Assembly (NCBI GenBank): GCA_964463245.1
Contig: CAYXBU010000011.1
Coordinates: 1 to 45,291 of the forward strand
DNA from: CAMEON01 sp964463245
GTDB taxonomy: Bacteria; Bacillota; Clostridia; Oscillospirales; CAG-272
DNA: 45,291 bases
Reading direction: 5' to 3'
A program made the translations under genes and the position numbers. This document shows, in pieces, positions 1 through 7,239 of the stretch. The notes beneath the pieces are model-generated. The model saw only the letters and a list, made by a program, of their open reading frames with translations, had not been told where the DNA came from and made no database searches. Positions within the stretch are counted from its first letter, which is position 1. The number at the start of each line of letters is the position of its first letter.

Positions 1-50
1 CCCCGACTAGAACCTGAATCTAGCGCGTCTGCCAATTCCGCCATGCCCGC
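1..50 (-). tRNA. tRNA-Leu (anticodon CAG), cut by the window edge
   Basis: Read on the minus strand, the tRNA begins at position 50 with acceptor strand GCGGGCA, then a D-arm containing GGCGGAATTGGCAGACGCG, typical of class II tRNA-Leu. The anticodon stem CTAGA/TCTAG encloses loop TTCAGGT, giving anticodon CAG, which reads CUG. The variable arm and 3' half lie beyond the left edge. It follows a second tRNA-Leu gene by 59 bp and probably shares its transcript. Confidence 0.9.
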
Positions 51-109
51 ATATTGAGTTCGAGCAGCTACAGTGACTGCGCCCGCGATGGGGTGCAGGC
101 ACTGCCTGC

Positions 110-194
110 TGGTGCGAGGAACGGGAATCGAACCCGTATGGTGTGAACCACACGCCCCTCAAACGTGCGCGTCTGCCAGTTCCGCCACCCTCGC
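110..194 (-). tRNA. tRNA-Leu (anticodon GAG)
   Basis: The minus strand from 194 folds as a class II tRNA. The acceptor strand GCGAGGG pairs with TCCTCGC (one G-T pair), followed by discriminator A and an encoded CCA ending at 110. The anticodon stem CACGT/GCGTG encloses loop TTGAGGG, giving anticodon GAG for CUC/CUU. The T-arm CGGGTTCGATTCCCG is intact. A consensus promoter lies upstream at 237-265. Confidence 0.95.
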
Positions 195-236
195 ATTTGC
201 CGCCGACAGCGCAAGCCGTCAACCGACAACGAATAG

Positions 237-265
237 ATTATACACGATTTCCGTGCATTTGTCAA
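237..265 (-). promoter_or_regulatory. Sigma-A promoter for the tRNA-Leu pair
   Basis: On the minus strand TTGACA (260-265) and TATAAT (237-242) are separated by exactly 17 nt. The -10 ends 43 bp before the tRNA-Leu(GAG) 5' end. It faces the same way as the peptide-modification operon that ends at 317, so it restarts transcription behind that operon. Confidence 0.85.
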
Positions 266-286
266 GGGGTTTCCGAAAAGTTTTTC

Positions 287-310
287 AAGAAAGCGGCAAG
301 AACCCGCCGC
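287..310 (-). terminator. Weak terminator-like hairpin after the S26 peptidase gene
   Basis: On the minus strand GCGGC (306-310) and GCCGC (293-297) can form a 5-bp stem with an 8-nt loop, followed by TTTCTT. It sits just past the TGA at 317-319. The stem is short, so this is only a possible end for the peptide operon. Confidence 0.3.
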
Positions 311-316
311 GGCTCC

Positions 317-826
317 TCACTGCGGATCCTTTTTGAACCCCAGCTTATAAGGGATCCTGTGCCAGTAGTAGTAGCCGCTCGCGGCGACCGCATGGATCAA
401 GCGCAGGTGCCGCCAGACCCACCTGTAGAACCGCTGGGAGGTCGCGTCCGCGCGGATATCCTTCTTCGTCCTGACGAAATGCGTCACGCGACAGCACACC
501 TGCTGTGGCAGGATAAGCTCCGTCCAGCGCTGTGCATCCCCGTTGATGACCAGAATACCGTCCTTCCGTATCTTGTGGACACGGTGCAGGACATACGCGC
601 CGTCCAAGCGGCGAAACAGGACGATGTCCCCCACGCGGGGCTCATAGACCTCATCGCGGGTCAAATATACCGTCGAGCGTCGGTTGAGCAGGAACGGAAC
701 CATGCTGTTCCCGGTCACCAGCATAGACAGCTCTTCCCCGGGCTGCATGGCCAGCAGGAAGGTCGTCAGCTCGCCTCGCCCCAGCTGAAACGAGCCGACA
801 ATGGCCTCCATATCATGATCACTCAT
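317..826 (-). CDS. S24/S26-family (signal-peptidase-like) serine protease of a peptide-modification locus
   Basis: The 169-residue protein has the S26 signature around GNSMVPFL, with presumed nucleophile Ser41. Then come GDIVLFRR, VLHRVHKI and INGDAQ. The His at about 81 in the HRV box is where the general base lies in the Ser-His (SipW/ER-type) branch; no lysine of the Ser-Lys type is evident there. I see no convincing N-terminal membrane anchor, unlike true signal peptidases. The start overlaps the end of the HPr-kinase-like gene by 8 bp, suggesting translational coupling. Within this locus it is a candidate for cleaving the leader of the small peptide at 1718-1999, which is inference from position. 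The last gene of the operon. Confidence 0.75.
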   Translation of the reverse strand: MSDHDMEAIVGSFQLGRGELTTFLLAMQPGEELSMLVTGNSMVPFLLNRRSTVYLTRDEVYEPRVGDIVLFRRLDGAYVLHRVHKIRKDGILVINGDAQRWTELILPQQVCCRVTHFVRTKKDIRADATSQRFYRWVWRHLRLIHAVAASGYYYWHRIPYKLGFKKDPQ

Positions 827-1697
827 GCGCTTCTCCGCCGAAGATCGCCTTCCGCACCAGTGCCGTTGCCTCCTCGTTGGGGCGGCATTCCAGGCGGAAC
901 ACCGGCACCGTGGGCAGCATTTGCTCCACCGTATCCATCACGCGATCCAACAGGTGCTCGTCCCACATGGGCAGGAAAATATGCGGCACATACTGCGCCA
1001 TGACCTCCAGCTCGGACAGGCGGCGGATGCGATTCTCGGGTGCCTGCTCCAGCACCACGATCCCGCGAAGGGGGGTGGAGCGGTTGAGGCGGAAGAAGGA
1101 GGAGCCACACCACGGGCTGCCGTGTGCCCACGCGCAACCGTTCTCCATGGTCAGGAAGACCTTATCCCCGTTGATGATGGTCGCGCCCTGATGCTTCCAC
1201 CACAGGCGTGCCTGCGTGGTCTTTCCGACACCGGAGCGGCCGACGAACATCACGCCGCCCAGGTCGGGCACCTCCACCAAGGAGGCGTGCACAAACGCCG
1301 CCTGCGCCGTATAGGCCAAGCGGGAGTACAGGAAGGTCAGCAATATCTCAATGGGCAGACTGTTCTGCATGCCAATCGGCAGGATAATAGGCAGGTCGGC
1401 GGAAGGGTCATCCTCGGCGGTCACGAAAACCGTGGCGCGAGAGTAGTCCGCGTTGGTCATCATAAAATGACCCTCACAGCTGTCGGAGGCAAAAACATGC
1501 GCGACCTCATGTGAGAGCTTGTAGCTCTGAATATTAAAATGCTCGTCCCCTCTGACCATGTCGAACTGACAGGTATTGGGGTCGTTCTCATACGCTGCGG
1601 GAGCCTCAAAATCGAATAACAGACGGCAGAGTCTGCCGTCTGTTATTCGGATGTTTTGACCCGCAATTCTGAATAGATCATCCATCTCCGCGGTCAC
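819..1697 (-). CDS. HPr-kinase-like P-loop protein of a peptide-modification locus
   Basis: The protein has 292 residues from a GTG at 1697; ATG at 1685 is an alternative start. It contains the Walker A GRSGVGKTT (about residues 153-161), preceded by FVHASLVEV and followed by IINGDK, the arrangement of the HprK C-terminal kinase fold. The N-terminal FRIAGQNIRI is the kind of start seen in stand-alone HprK-like proteins of peptide clusters. It lacks the N-terminal half of true HprK. Homologues in lasso peptide clusters phosphorylate the peptide; whether this one does is unknown. The gene lies 20 bp after the small peptide gene. It contains a perfect 18-bp inverted repeat at 1613-1649, reported separately. 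Confidence 0.75.
   Translation of the reverse strand: MTAEMDDLFRIAGQNIRITDGRLCRLLFDFEAPAAYENDPNTCQFDMVRGDEHFNIQSYKLSHEVAHVFASDSCEGHFMMTNADYSRATVFVTAEDDPSADLPIILPIGMQNSLPIEILLTFLYSRLAYTAQAAFVHASLVEVPDLGGVMFVGRSGVGKTTQARLWWKHQGATIINGDKVFLTMENGCAWAHGSPWCGSSFFRLNRSTPLRGIVVLEQAPENRIRRLSELEVMAQYVPHIFLPMWDEHLLDRVMDTVEQMLPTVPVFRLECRPNEEATALVRKAIFGGEAHE
1613..1649 (-). repeat. Perfect 18-bp inverted repeat inside the HPr-kinase-like gene
   Basis: CGAATAACAGACGGCAGA (1613-1630) is followed, after one base, by its exact reverse complement (1632-1649). In the minus-strand transcript it forms a long hairpin about 50 nt into the gene, followed by AUUUU. It encodes residues of the IRITDGRLCRLLFDF stretch, so it is both coding and structured. 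It may act as a partial terminator or processing site after the small peptide gene. Confidence 0.8.
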
Positions 1698-1717
1698 TTT
1701 CCGAGGGTTCTTAGTCG

Positions 1718-1999
1718 TTAGACATCCTCTACAGGAGGAACGTAGCAGCTCGTTGAAGCAACCTTCAAATAGCCTGTCAGCTCATCATACGTGTAGGTCG
1801 ACATATACGCCAAGAACAAGCCAAACGGGTTAGAGGCATTGGCCAAAGCGGTCTTATAATCGAGCGGTGTATTCTGAATCTTGCCATCCGCGTCGTAAAT
1901 ATAATCGCCCTTCACAGGAAGTTGGAAAATGGAATAAGCAATATTCTCATCCATCTTCACGGAAAGAACACAGCTCGCCGGAGCAACATACTTTTTCAT
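1718..1999 (-). CDS. Small peptide, candidate RiPP precursor (93 aa)
   Basis: The ATG at 1997-1999 follows AAAGGAG at good spacing, and a consensus promoter lies just upstream at 2043-2071. The peptide opens MKKYVAPASC, then an acidic stretch MDENIAYS. That start resembles the MKKY-x-P small-protein type I recall from Clostridia, but no search was run. The rest is rich in Tyr, Asp and Thr (GDYIYDADGK, TYTYDELTGY) and ends TSCYVPPVEDV. There are two Cys, at 10 and 85. No hydrophobic signal peptide is present. It lies directly before an HPr-kinase-like gene and after the radical SAM gene, so a precursor role is inferred from context; the mature product and modified residues cannot be read from sequence. 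Confidence 0.7.
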   Translation of the reverse strand: MKKYVAPASCVLSVKMDENIAYSIFQLPVKGDYIYDADGKIQNTPLDYKTALANASNPFGLFLAYMSTYTYDELTGYLKVASTSCYVPPVEDV

Positions 2000-2042
2000 G
2001 CTTGATATTCTCCTTTCAGTATTCTCTTGGCTCTGTAAGCGT

Positions 2043-2071
2043 ATTATACAACTTTTTTTTCTTCTTGTCAA
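2043..2071 (-). promoter_or_regulatory. Consensus promoter of the small peptide gene
   Basis: On the minus strand TTGACA (2066-2071), 17 nt, TATAAT (2043-2048): a perfect sigma-A promoter. The predicted start is about 37 nt before the ATG of the small peptide at 1999. It gives the peptide, kinase-like and S26 genes their own transcription unit separate from the exporter/PqqD/radical SAM genes. Confidence 0.88.
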
Positions 2072-2186
2072 GAGGAAACCAAAAGTTTTTTTTATTTAGA
2101 TAGCAGAGCTTTTGCAAAAATAGCCAGCCACATTTGTACACGTTTGACAAATCCGTGATCGGGTTTCAGTTTTCGCGGGGTTTCGG

Positions 2187-2209
2187 CACGGAATTGTAAA
2201 CATTCCGTG
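2187..2209 (-). other. Intergenic hairpin after the radical SAM gene
   Basis: CACGGAAT and ATTCCGTG form an 8-bp perfect stem around a 7-nt loop, just beyond the TGA at 2217-2219. No T-run follows on the minus strand, so it is better read as an mRNA 3'-end or processing hairpin than an intrinsic terminator. The rest of the 2000-2216 spacer holds only the small-peptide promoter. Confidence 0.4.
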
Positions 2210-2216
2210 TCCGCGA

Positions 2217-3311
2217 TCAAGTCTGTTCCGTCCCATCCGACAGCTTACCCTGCTCCCGAAGCACCTCATACCGCGCATGGATGCGGGCAGCTCGCTCGCA
2301 GATGGCCTTTGTCGTCCGATCCGCATACCCGCTTGCCCCCGCCAGTGTGCCGGGGCATATCTTGCAGAAGCGGACATGAGGGCAGTCCTTGCACTCAGGC
2401 GGGTAGCCGAGGGCATCCCCCTTGTCTTGAAGCTGTTTCCAGACCGCCTCCATATCATACGGCGGTGTCAGTTGGACATACTCGCGGTTTAAGAAGCCGC
2501 AGGACTGCGCGTGCCCCTGCCAGGTAATATGCAGGGTGTGCGTGAAGACCCCGCAATAGCCAAACGGCTTTCCCTTGCGCCCGACGATGGCGCGCTTGAC
2601 CTGCTCGGCCGTCCAGGACTCGATGTTCTCCTCGATACGCGCCGCCTCCATGTCGGACTCCGCGCCGCGCTGAGACTCGTTCAGTTCAGAGGTAGCCAGC
2701 AGCACCTGTCCTCTGACCGCGCAGAAGTCCCGCATCAGCTCCAGGTCCTGGCGGTTCTGTCCGGTCAGGAGGGTGCTGATCCTGAGCGGTATCCGCGCCT
2801 CCAGCAAAAGGTCAATGGCACGGCTGACCTTGTCAAACCCGTGCGGATCGCCGCACATGGTCGCGTAGGTCTCGTTGCACCCGCCGTACAGGGAGACCTT
2901 GACCCCGTGGGGCGGGTACTCCCGCAACCACCCGATCTTCTCCTCGTCCAGCAGGGCTCCGTTGGTAAAGATGGACGGAAATATCCCTTGACGGCATATC
3001 CCCTCGTATATCTCCCGAAAATCCGGGCGCAGGAAGGGCTCGCCGCCGCTCAGGTTGACGCTCAGCATCCCCATGTTCGCCAGCTGTCCCGTGATCTCCA
3101 GCCACTGCGCCGCCGTCAGGGCACCGCCCCGACGCTCCATCTCGGCGCGCCCGATGTGGACATAGCACATGGGGCACCGGAAGTTGCACAGCGGAGTCAG
3201 CTCCAGGGTCGCGTGAAAGGGACGCCGTTCCTTCGCACAGATGGCGCGGAGAAGCAGCAGGCCGGTCTCAAATGAGCTACCGGCGTTCTCCCGTTCGCAA
3301 TCTCCTCCCAT
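2217..3311 (-). CDS. Radical SAM/SPASM peptide-modifying enzyme
   Basis: The 364-residue protein has the radical SAM cluster motif CNFRCPMC (Cys42, 46, 49). Then come NLSGGEPFLRPDF, the SAM-binding GGEP region, and FTNGALL. The C-terminus carries the SPASM-type cysteines, including CGFLN near 271 and CKDC-HVRFC-KIC from 307 to 319. Such enzymes bind one or two auxiliary Fe-S clusters and modify ribosomal peptides by forming thioether or carbon-carbon links or epimers. The gene starts 5 bp after the PqqD gene ends, and its Shine-Dalgarno lies in the end of that gene. The natural substrate is likely the peptide at 1718-1999, an inference from position. Confidence 0.88.
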   Translation of the reverse strand: MGGDCERENAGSSFETGLLLLRAICAKERRPFHATLELTPLCNFRCPMCYVHIGRAEMERRGGALTAAQWLEITGQLANMGMLSVNLSGGEPFLRPDFREIYEGICRQGIFPSIFTNGALLDEEKIGWLREYPPHGVKVSLYGGCNETYATMCGDPHGFDKVSRAIDLLLEARIPLRISTLLTGQNRQDLELMRDFCAVRGQVLLATSELNESQRGAESDMEAARIEENIESWTAEQVKRAIVGRKGKPFGYCGVFTHTLHITWQGHAQSCGFLNREYVQLTPPYDMEAVWKQLQDKGDALGYPPECKDCPHVRFCKICPGTLAGASGYADRTTKAICERAARIHARYEVLREQGKLSDGTEQT

Positions 3312-3316
3312 GCCGC

Positions 3317-3592
3317 TTACGCCTCCAGGATCTGCTGGTCACGCAGGCCGTCCAAGAACTTCTGCGTGTCCTGCAGTGCCTGCTCGCGGCTCACGTCATA
3401 CTCGGCGCAGAGGGCATCTGCCAGCCCCTCTGCCGTATCGGTGCCGGCCTCGATGGCCTTCCAGAGGAAGTACCCGGTCTCCGACAGAAACACCATGCCC
3501 TTGATCTCGCCCGCGCGGGAGCCAAAGGGCACCGCCATGTGTGCCTCGCCCACCTTACGCAGGATGAACCCTTTTTTTATCTTGATAGACAT
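3317..3592 (-). CDS. PqqD-family RiPP recognition protein
   Basis: The 91-residue protein has the PqqD/RRE fold signature: short beta strands (KGFILRKV, HMAVPFG, GMVFLSETGYFLWKAIEAG), then helices with ALCAEYDVSREQALQDTQKFLDGLRDQQIL. PqqD-like domains bind leader peptides and present them to a partner radical SAM enzyme. The ATG follows GGAGG at good spacing. It sits between the ABC exporter and the radical SAM enzyme, with 5 bp to the latter, which is the usual pairing. The segment SRAGEIKGMVF matches the PqqD-like proteins encoded beside HPr-kinase-like genes. Confidence 0.88.
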   Translation of the reverse strand: MSIKIKKGFILRKVGEAHMAVPFGSRAGEIKGMVFLSETGYFLWKAIEAGTDTAEGLADALCAEYDVSREQALQDTQKFLDGLRDQQILEA

Positions 3593-3634
3593 TCTCTTAT
3601 CCTCCTGTATACAGTGAATCGTTGTCGTGTCTCG

Positions 3635-5458
3635 TCAATGGGACTCCGCCTCGGCATCTCCCGCCAAGGTCGCCGTCCCCTCATGGTACGGTGTCGGGTC
3701 AAGCTCGACAAAGTTTCCGTCTCCGTCCACCTGAATGATCCGATCCGCGTAGGCCAGCATACTGGTGCGGTGGGTAGTCATCAGGCAGATGCGGTGCGGG
3801 TCGCTCTTCATGATAGCCCGCAGGACGCGGGACTCGGTCGGAATATCCAGTGCCGAGGTGGCCTCGTCCATGATCATGATGGGTGCCTCCCGCAACAGTG
3901 CCCGCGCGATGGACAACCGCTGGAGCTGACCCTCCGACAGGTTCACGCCCCGCTCGCCCAGTACAGTATCCATTCCCTCGGACTGCGCCGAGACGAACTC
4001 CCACGCGTCCGCCATTTCCAGTGCGCGGCGGATCTGCTCGTCGGTCACGCCCGGAGCACCCACGGTCAGGTTCTCCCGGATGGTACCCGAGAAAACGCAG
4101 TTGCCCTGCGGCACATAGGAGCACAGGCGGCGAGTACTGTCGCTGAGGGGGATCTCGATCGAACCGTCCGCCAGGCGCACGGTCAGGGAACCCTCCTGCG
4201 GCTGCAAGAGGCCTAATAGCAGGCGTAGGGTCGTGGTCTTACCACCCCCGGAGGGGCCGACGAAGGCCACGATCTCACCCGGGTTCGCCACGAAATTCGC
4301 GTGATCCATAATGGGCTTTTTCCCGTCCTCGTAGGTGAAGCACATATCTCGCGCCTCCACCACAAGTCCCTGCGTGGCAGCCTTCTTCTGCATGGAGATC
4401 GCCTTCTTTCGGTCGACATCCTCCTCTGCGGGCAGCTCGGTAATCTCCATGACTCGTCCCGCCGCGGTAGCCACCGAAACGGCAGCGGGTGCCAGCGAGG
4501 CCAGCGACGAGAAGGCACTCGACAGGTTGGTGGAGAGGGAGAGGCACATGGTCATGGTGCCGTAATCCATGTCGCCTACATACATCTTGTAGATAGCCAC
4601 ACCATAGCAGCCATAGGCCGCCAGGATACCCAGAATACCGACCGCGATGCTGACCCATACCGACAGCCTGGCATAGGACAGCTGTATTTCCTTGTGGCGT
4701 TTCAGCAGCTCCTTCAGCACCGCACAGCGTTGCTTGACCAGGTCAAAGGCCTTGACCAGCTGGATATTCTGCAGAGCCTCCTCGTTGAAGGACAGCACCT
4801 CGCCGTTGAGCTTGCGGTTCTTCTCATTGAAGCGGCGCATGACCTTCATCATGGGCTTGGCAGACAGAAGCAGGATAGGTGCGCTGGCCAGCGCCACCGC
4901 CGCCATCAGCGGGTCGCCCATCACCATGATGATCACAAAGGCACCGACAAACTGCACCACCGCCGTGACTACGCTGGGCAGAAAGCCGACAATGCCGGAT
5001 ACCACACCGCCGACGTCTCCCTCCAAGCGGTTGATGACCTCACCCGAGTGGTAATCCCGAATGGACTCCCAGCGAGAGCACATGATCTTTCGGAATATCT
5101 CCTCCCGCACCTCATTGGTGATGCGGACACGGATATGCGCCGAGATCCAAGAGGCCAGCGCCTGAAACAGCACCTTGCCGAAGGTCAGGCCGATCATGAA
5201 GCCCATGGCGACCAGCACCGCGTTGAGATCCTTCTCTCCCTCGCCCTCGATCCCCACGACGGCGTTGATCAGCTCGCGGGAAGCCACCGATGTGAACAGA
5301 CCCATGAGCGTGGAGACGATGCCGATCAGGATAAAGGCGCACACGCTCAACCAGTATTTCCGTATGTAGCGCAGAAGCCATACCCACTCACGGAGCATCT
5401 TCCGTATCTTATCCATTTTACTCAACTGCTGCTCTTGCTTTTGCATCCGTATATCCAT
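3635..5458 (-). CDS. ABC exporter (fused permease-ATPase) of the peptide locus
   Basis: A type IV (half-size) ABC exporter with about six membrane helices in the N-terminal half and a C-terminal ATPase. The ATPase has Walker A GPSGGGKTT, signature LSEGQ (for LSGGQ), Walker B IMIMDEATSALD and the H-loop MTTHRTS. No N-terminal C39 peptidase is present, so leader removal must fall to another protein, perhaps the S26-like one. The ATG at 5458 (607 aa) is my choice because a purine-rich GAAAGGA lies upstream; a TTG at 5494 would add 12 residues but has no ribosome site. A hairpin lies immediately before the ATG (5459-5474). First gene of the operon; the promoter is at 5524-5552. Confidence 0.88.
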   Translation of the reverse strand: MDIRMQKQEQQLSKMDKIRKMLREWVWLLRYIRKYWLSVCAFILIGIVSTLMGLFTSVASRELINAVVGIEGEGEKDLNAVLVAMGFMIGLTFGKVLFQALASWISAHIRVRITNEVREEIFRKIMCSRWESIRDYHSGEVINRLEGDVGGVVSGIVGFLPSVVTAVVQFVGAFVIIMVMGDPLMAAVALASAPILLLSAKPMMKVMRRFNEKNRKLNGEVLSFNEEALQNIQLVKAFDLVKQRCAVLKELLKRHKEIQLSYARLSVWVSIAVGILGILAAYGCYGVAIYKMYVGDMDYGTMTMCLSLSTNLSSAFSSLASLAPAAVSVATAAGRVMEITELPAEEDVDRKKAISMQKKAATQGLVVEARDMCFTYEDGKKPIMDHANFVANPGEIVAFVGPSGGGKTTTLRLLLGLLQPQEGSLTVRLADGSIEIPLSDSTRRLCSYVPQGNCVFSGTIRENLTVGAPGVTDEQIRRALEMADAWEFVSAQSEGMDTVLGERGVNLSEGQLQRLSIARALLREAPIMIMDEATSALDIPTESRVLRAIMKSDPHRICLMTTHRTSMLAYADRIIQVDGDGNFVELDPTPYHEGTATLAGDAEAESH

Positions 5459-5474
5459 CGCTCCGTGCGGAGCG
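5459..5474 (-). promoter_or_regulatory. Hairpin abutting the exporter start codon
   Basis: CGCTCCG-TG-CGGAGCG is a perfect palindrome ending one base before the ATG at 5456-5458. With a four-base loop it gives a 6-bp GC-rich stem between the purine-rich GAAAGGA and the start codon. It could shorten the effective spacing of an otherwise distant ribosome site, or lower initiation. Confidence 0.4.
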
Positions 5475-5523
5475 TCCTTTCTTCCCTGCCCCAAAAAGAG
5501 GGCGCAAAACTCTATTCTCGGTC

Positions 5524-5552
5524 ATTATAGCACACTTCCGCGAAAAAATCAA
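5524..5552 (-). promoter_or_regulatory. Promoter of the peptide-modification operon
   Basis: On the minus strand TTGATT (5547-5552), 17 nt, TATAAT (5524-5529). It would transcribe the ABC exporter, PqqD and radical SAM genes. It is divergent from the proS promoter, with about 95 bp between the two -35 boxes. Confidence 0.8.
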
Positions 5553-5646
5553 GTCAGACCTGCCCGCTCTTTGTAAACATTCGGTTACGATCGGCACATC
5601 CGCGCCGCTCCGACCCCCAATTTTGCCAAAACCCGCGGTCAAACGC

Positions 5647-5675
5647 TTGACAAGTGCGCGGATTTGATATATAAT
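5647..5675 (+). promoter_or_regulatory. Promoter of proS
   Basis: TTGACA (5647-5652), 17 nt, TATAAT (5670-5675): fully consensus. The leader to the ATG at 5732 is only about 50 nt, too short for a T-box, so proS here is probably not tRNA-controlled. Confidence 0.88.
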
Positions 5676-5731
5676 AGGGTATCTTATTTGTATCCAACGA
5701 TCAATGATCAGCGAAAGGCAGTGTACAGCAT

Positions 5732-7171
5732 ATGGCAAAAGAGAAAATGGTCGAGCAGATCACGTCCATGGACGTGGACTTCGCTCAATGGTATACCGAT
5801 GTCGTCAAGAAGGCAGAGCTGGTGGACTACTCCGGCGTACGCGGGTGCATGGTCATCCGCCCCTACGGCTACGCCATCTGGGAGAACATCCAAAAGGATC
5901 TGGATGCCCGCTTCAAGGCACTGGGGCATGAGAACGTGTATATGCCCATGTTCATCCCCGAGAGTCTGCTCCAGAAGGAGAAGGATCATGTGGAGGGCTT
6001 TGCGCCGGAGTGCGCCATCGTCACCATCGGCGGGCAGAACAAGCTTGCCGAGCGGCTGATCGTCCGCCCCACCTCCGAGACTCTGTTCTGCGAGCACTAC
6101 AAGAACATCATCCACTCCTACCGCGATCTGCCCAAGCTGTACAACCAGTGGTGCAACGTCGTGAGATGGGAAAAGACCACCCGCCCCTTCCTGCGTACCT
6201 CCGAGTTCCTCTGGCAGGAGGGTCACACCATGCACGAGACCGAGGCCGAGGCACGGCAGGAGACCCAGCAGATGCTGCAGGTCTATGCCGACTTCTACCG
6301 CGAGGCTCTTGCCATCCCCGCCATCACCGGCCGCAAGACCGAGAAGGAGAAATTCGCTGGCGCAGAGGAGACCTACACCATCGAGCCGATGATGCACAAC
6401 GGCGTTGCCCTGCAGGGCGGCACCTCCCACTACTTCGGCACCGGCTTTGCCGAGGCCTTCGGCATCACCTTCACCGACCGCGAGAACCAGATCCGCTACC
6501 CGCACCAGACCTCCTGGGGCGTGTCCACCCGTTCCATCGGTGCCATCATCATGACTCACGGCGACGACAGCGGTCTGATCCTGCCTCCGCGTGTCGCCCC
6601 TATCCAGGTGGTCATCATCCCCGCCGCCCAGCACAAGGAGGGCGTGCTGGAGGCCGCCGGTGCCCTGCGCGATCGGCTGGCCGCCGCCGGTGTGCGGGTC
6701 AAGCTGGACGACTCCGAGAACTCCACCGGCTGGAAGTTCAGCCAGTACGAGATGAAGGGTGTGCCGGTGCGACTGGAGATCGGCCCGCGGGACATCGCCT
6801 CCGGCTCCTGCGTGCTGGTCAGCCGCGTGACCCGCGAGAAGAAGTTCGTCTCGCTGGACAACATCACCGCCGAGGTGGCGGCCATGCTGGATCAGGTGCA
6901 CGACGAGCTGCTGGCGCGGGCGCAAAAGAACCTGGAGGAGAAGACCTTCGTGGCGCGCTCCTACGAGGAGTTCTTGGACATCGCCGCCAATCATCCCGGC
7001 TACATCAAGGCCATGTGGTGCGGCGAGACCGCCTGCGAGGAGAAGATCAAGGACGAGACCGGCGGGGTCAAGTCCCGCTGCATCCCCTTCCGGGAGGAGC
7101 AGCTCTCGGACGTGTGTGTCTGCTGTGGCAAGCCCGCGCGGCACATGGTGGTCTGGGGAAGGCAGTATTAA
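5732..7171 (+). CDS. proS: Prolyl-tRNA synthetase, archaeal/eukaryal-like type
   Basis: Charges tRNA-Pro with proline in the cytoplasm. The 479-residue length and the absence of the roughly 180-residue editing insertion place it in the ProS type 3 (archaeal-like) group. Visible class II features are the motif 2 region NVVRWEKTTRPFLRTSEFLWQEGHT, with TEAEA following, and the motif 3 region TRSIGAIIMTHGDDSGLILPP. The anticodon domain is RVKLDDSENSTGWKFSQYEMKGVPVRLEIGPRD. The C-terminal zinc-like domain carries Cys in CGETACEE and VCVCCGKPA and ends in Tyr, as in this group. Followed by an intrinsic terminator at 7180-7210. Confidence 0.95.
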   Translation: MAKEKMVEQITSMDVDFAQWYTDVVKKAELVDYSGVRGCMVIRPYGYAIWENIQKDLDARFKALGHENVYMPMFIPESLLQKEKDHVEGFAPECAIVTIGGQNKLAERLIVRPTSETLFCEHYKNIIHSYRDLPKLYNQWCNVVRWEKTTRPFLRTSEFLWQEGHTMHETEAEARQETQQMLQVYADFYREALAIPAITGRKTEKEKFAGAEETYTIEPMMHNGVALQGGTSHYFGTGFAEAFGITFTDRENQIRYPHQTSWGVSTRSIGAIIMTHGDDSGLILPPRVAPIQVVIIPAAQHKEGVLEAAGALRDRLAAAGVRVKLDDSENSTGWKFSQYEMKGVPVRLEIGPRDIASGSCVLVSRVTREKKFVSLDNITAEVAAMLDQVHDELLARAQKNLEEKTFVARSYEEFLDIAANHPGYIKAMWCGETACEEKIKDETGGVKSRCIPFREEQLSDVCVCCGKPARHMVVWGRQY

Positions 7172-7179
7172 GGCAAGCC

Positions 7180-7210
7180 AACACCTCCGGAGACCGCCGG
7201 AGGTGTTTTC
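7180..7210 (+). terminator. Intrinsic terminator of proS
   Basis: AACACCTCCGG (7180-7190), a 6-nt loop and CCGGAGGTGTT (7197-7207) form a perfect 11-bp stem followed by TTC, with TTTTC overlapping the stem end. It starts 8 bp after the proS stop. Confidence 0.85.
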
Positions 7211-7239
7211 AAATAATTTATTGCAAACGTACTCTTTTT

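Noticed and set aside
2096..2458. Minus-strand open frame overlapping the radical SAM gene end
   Set aside because: It lies in another frame of the radical SAM gene, has no ribosome site and reads as Arg/Ser-rich shadow sequence.
5676..5731. T-box or other riboswitch before proS
   Set aside because: The leader is only about 50 nt after the -10 box and shows no specifier or antiterminator structure.
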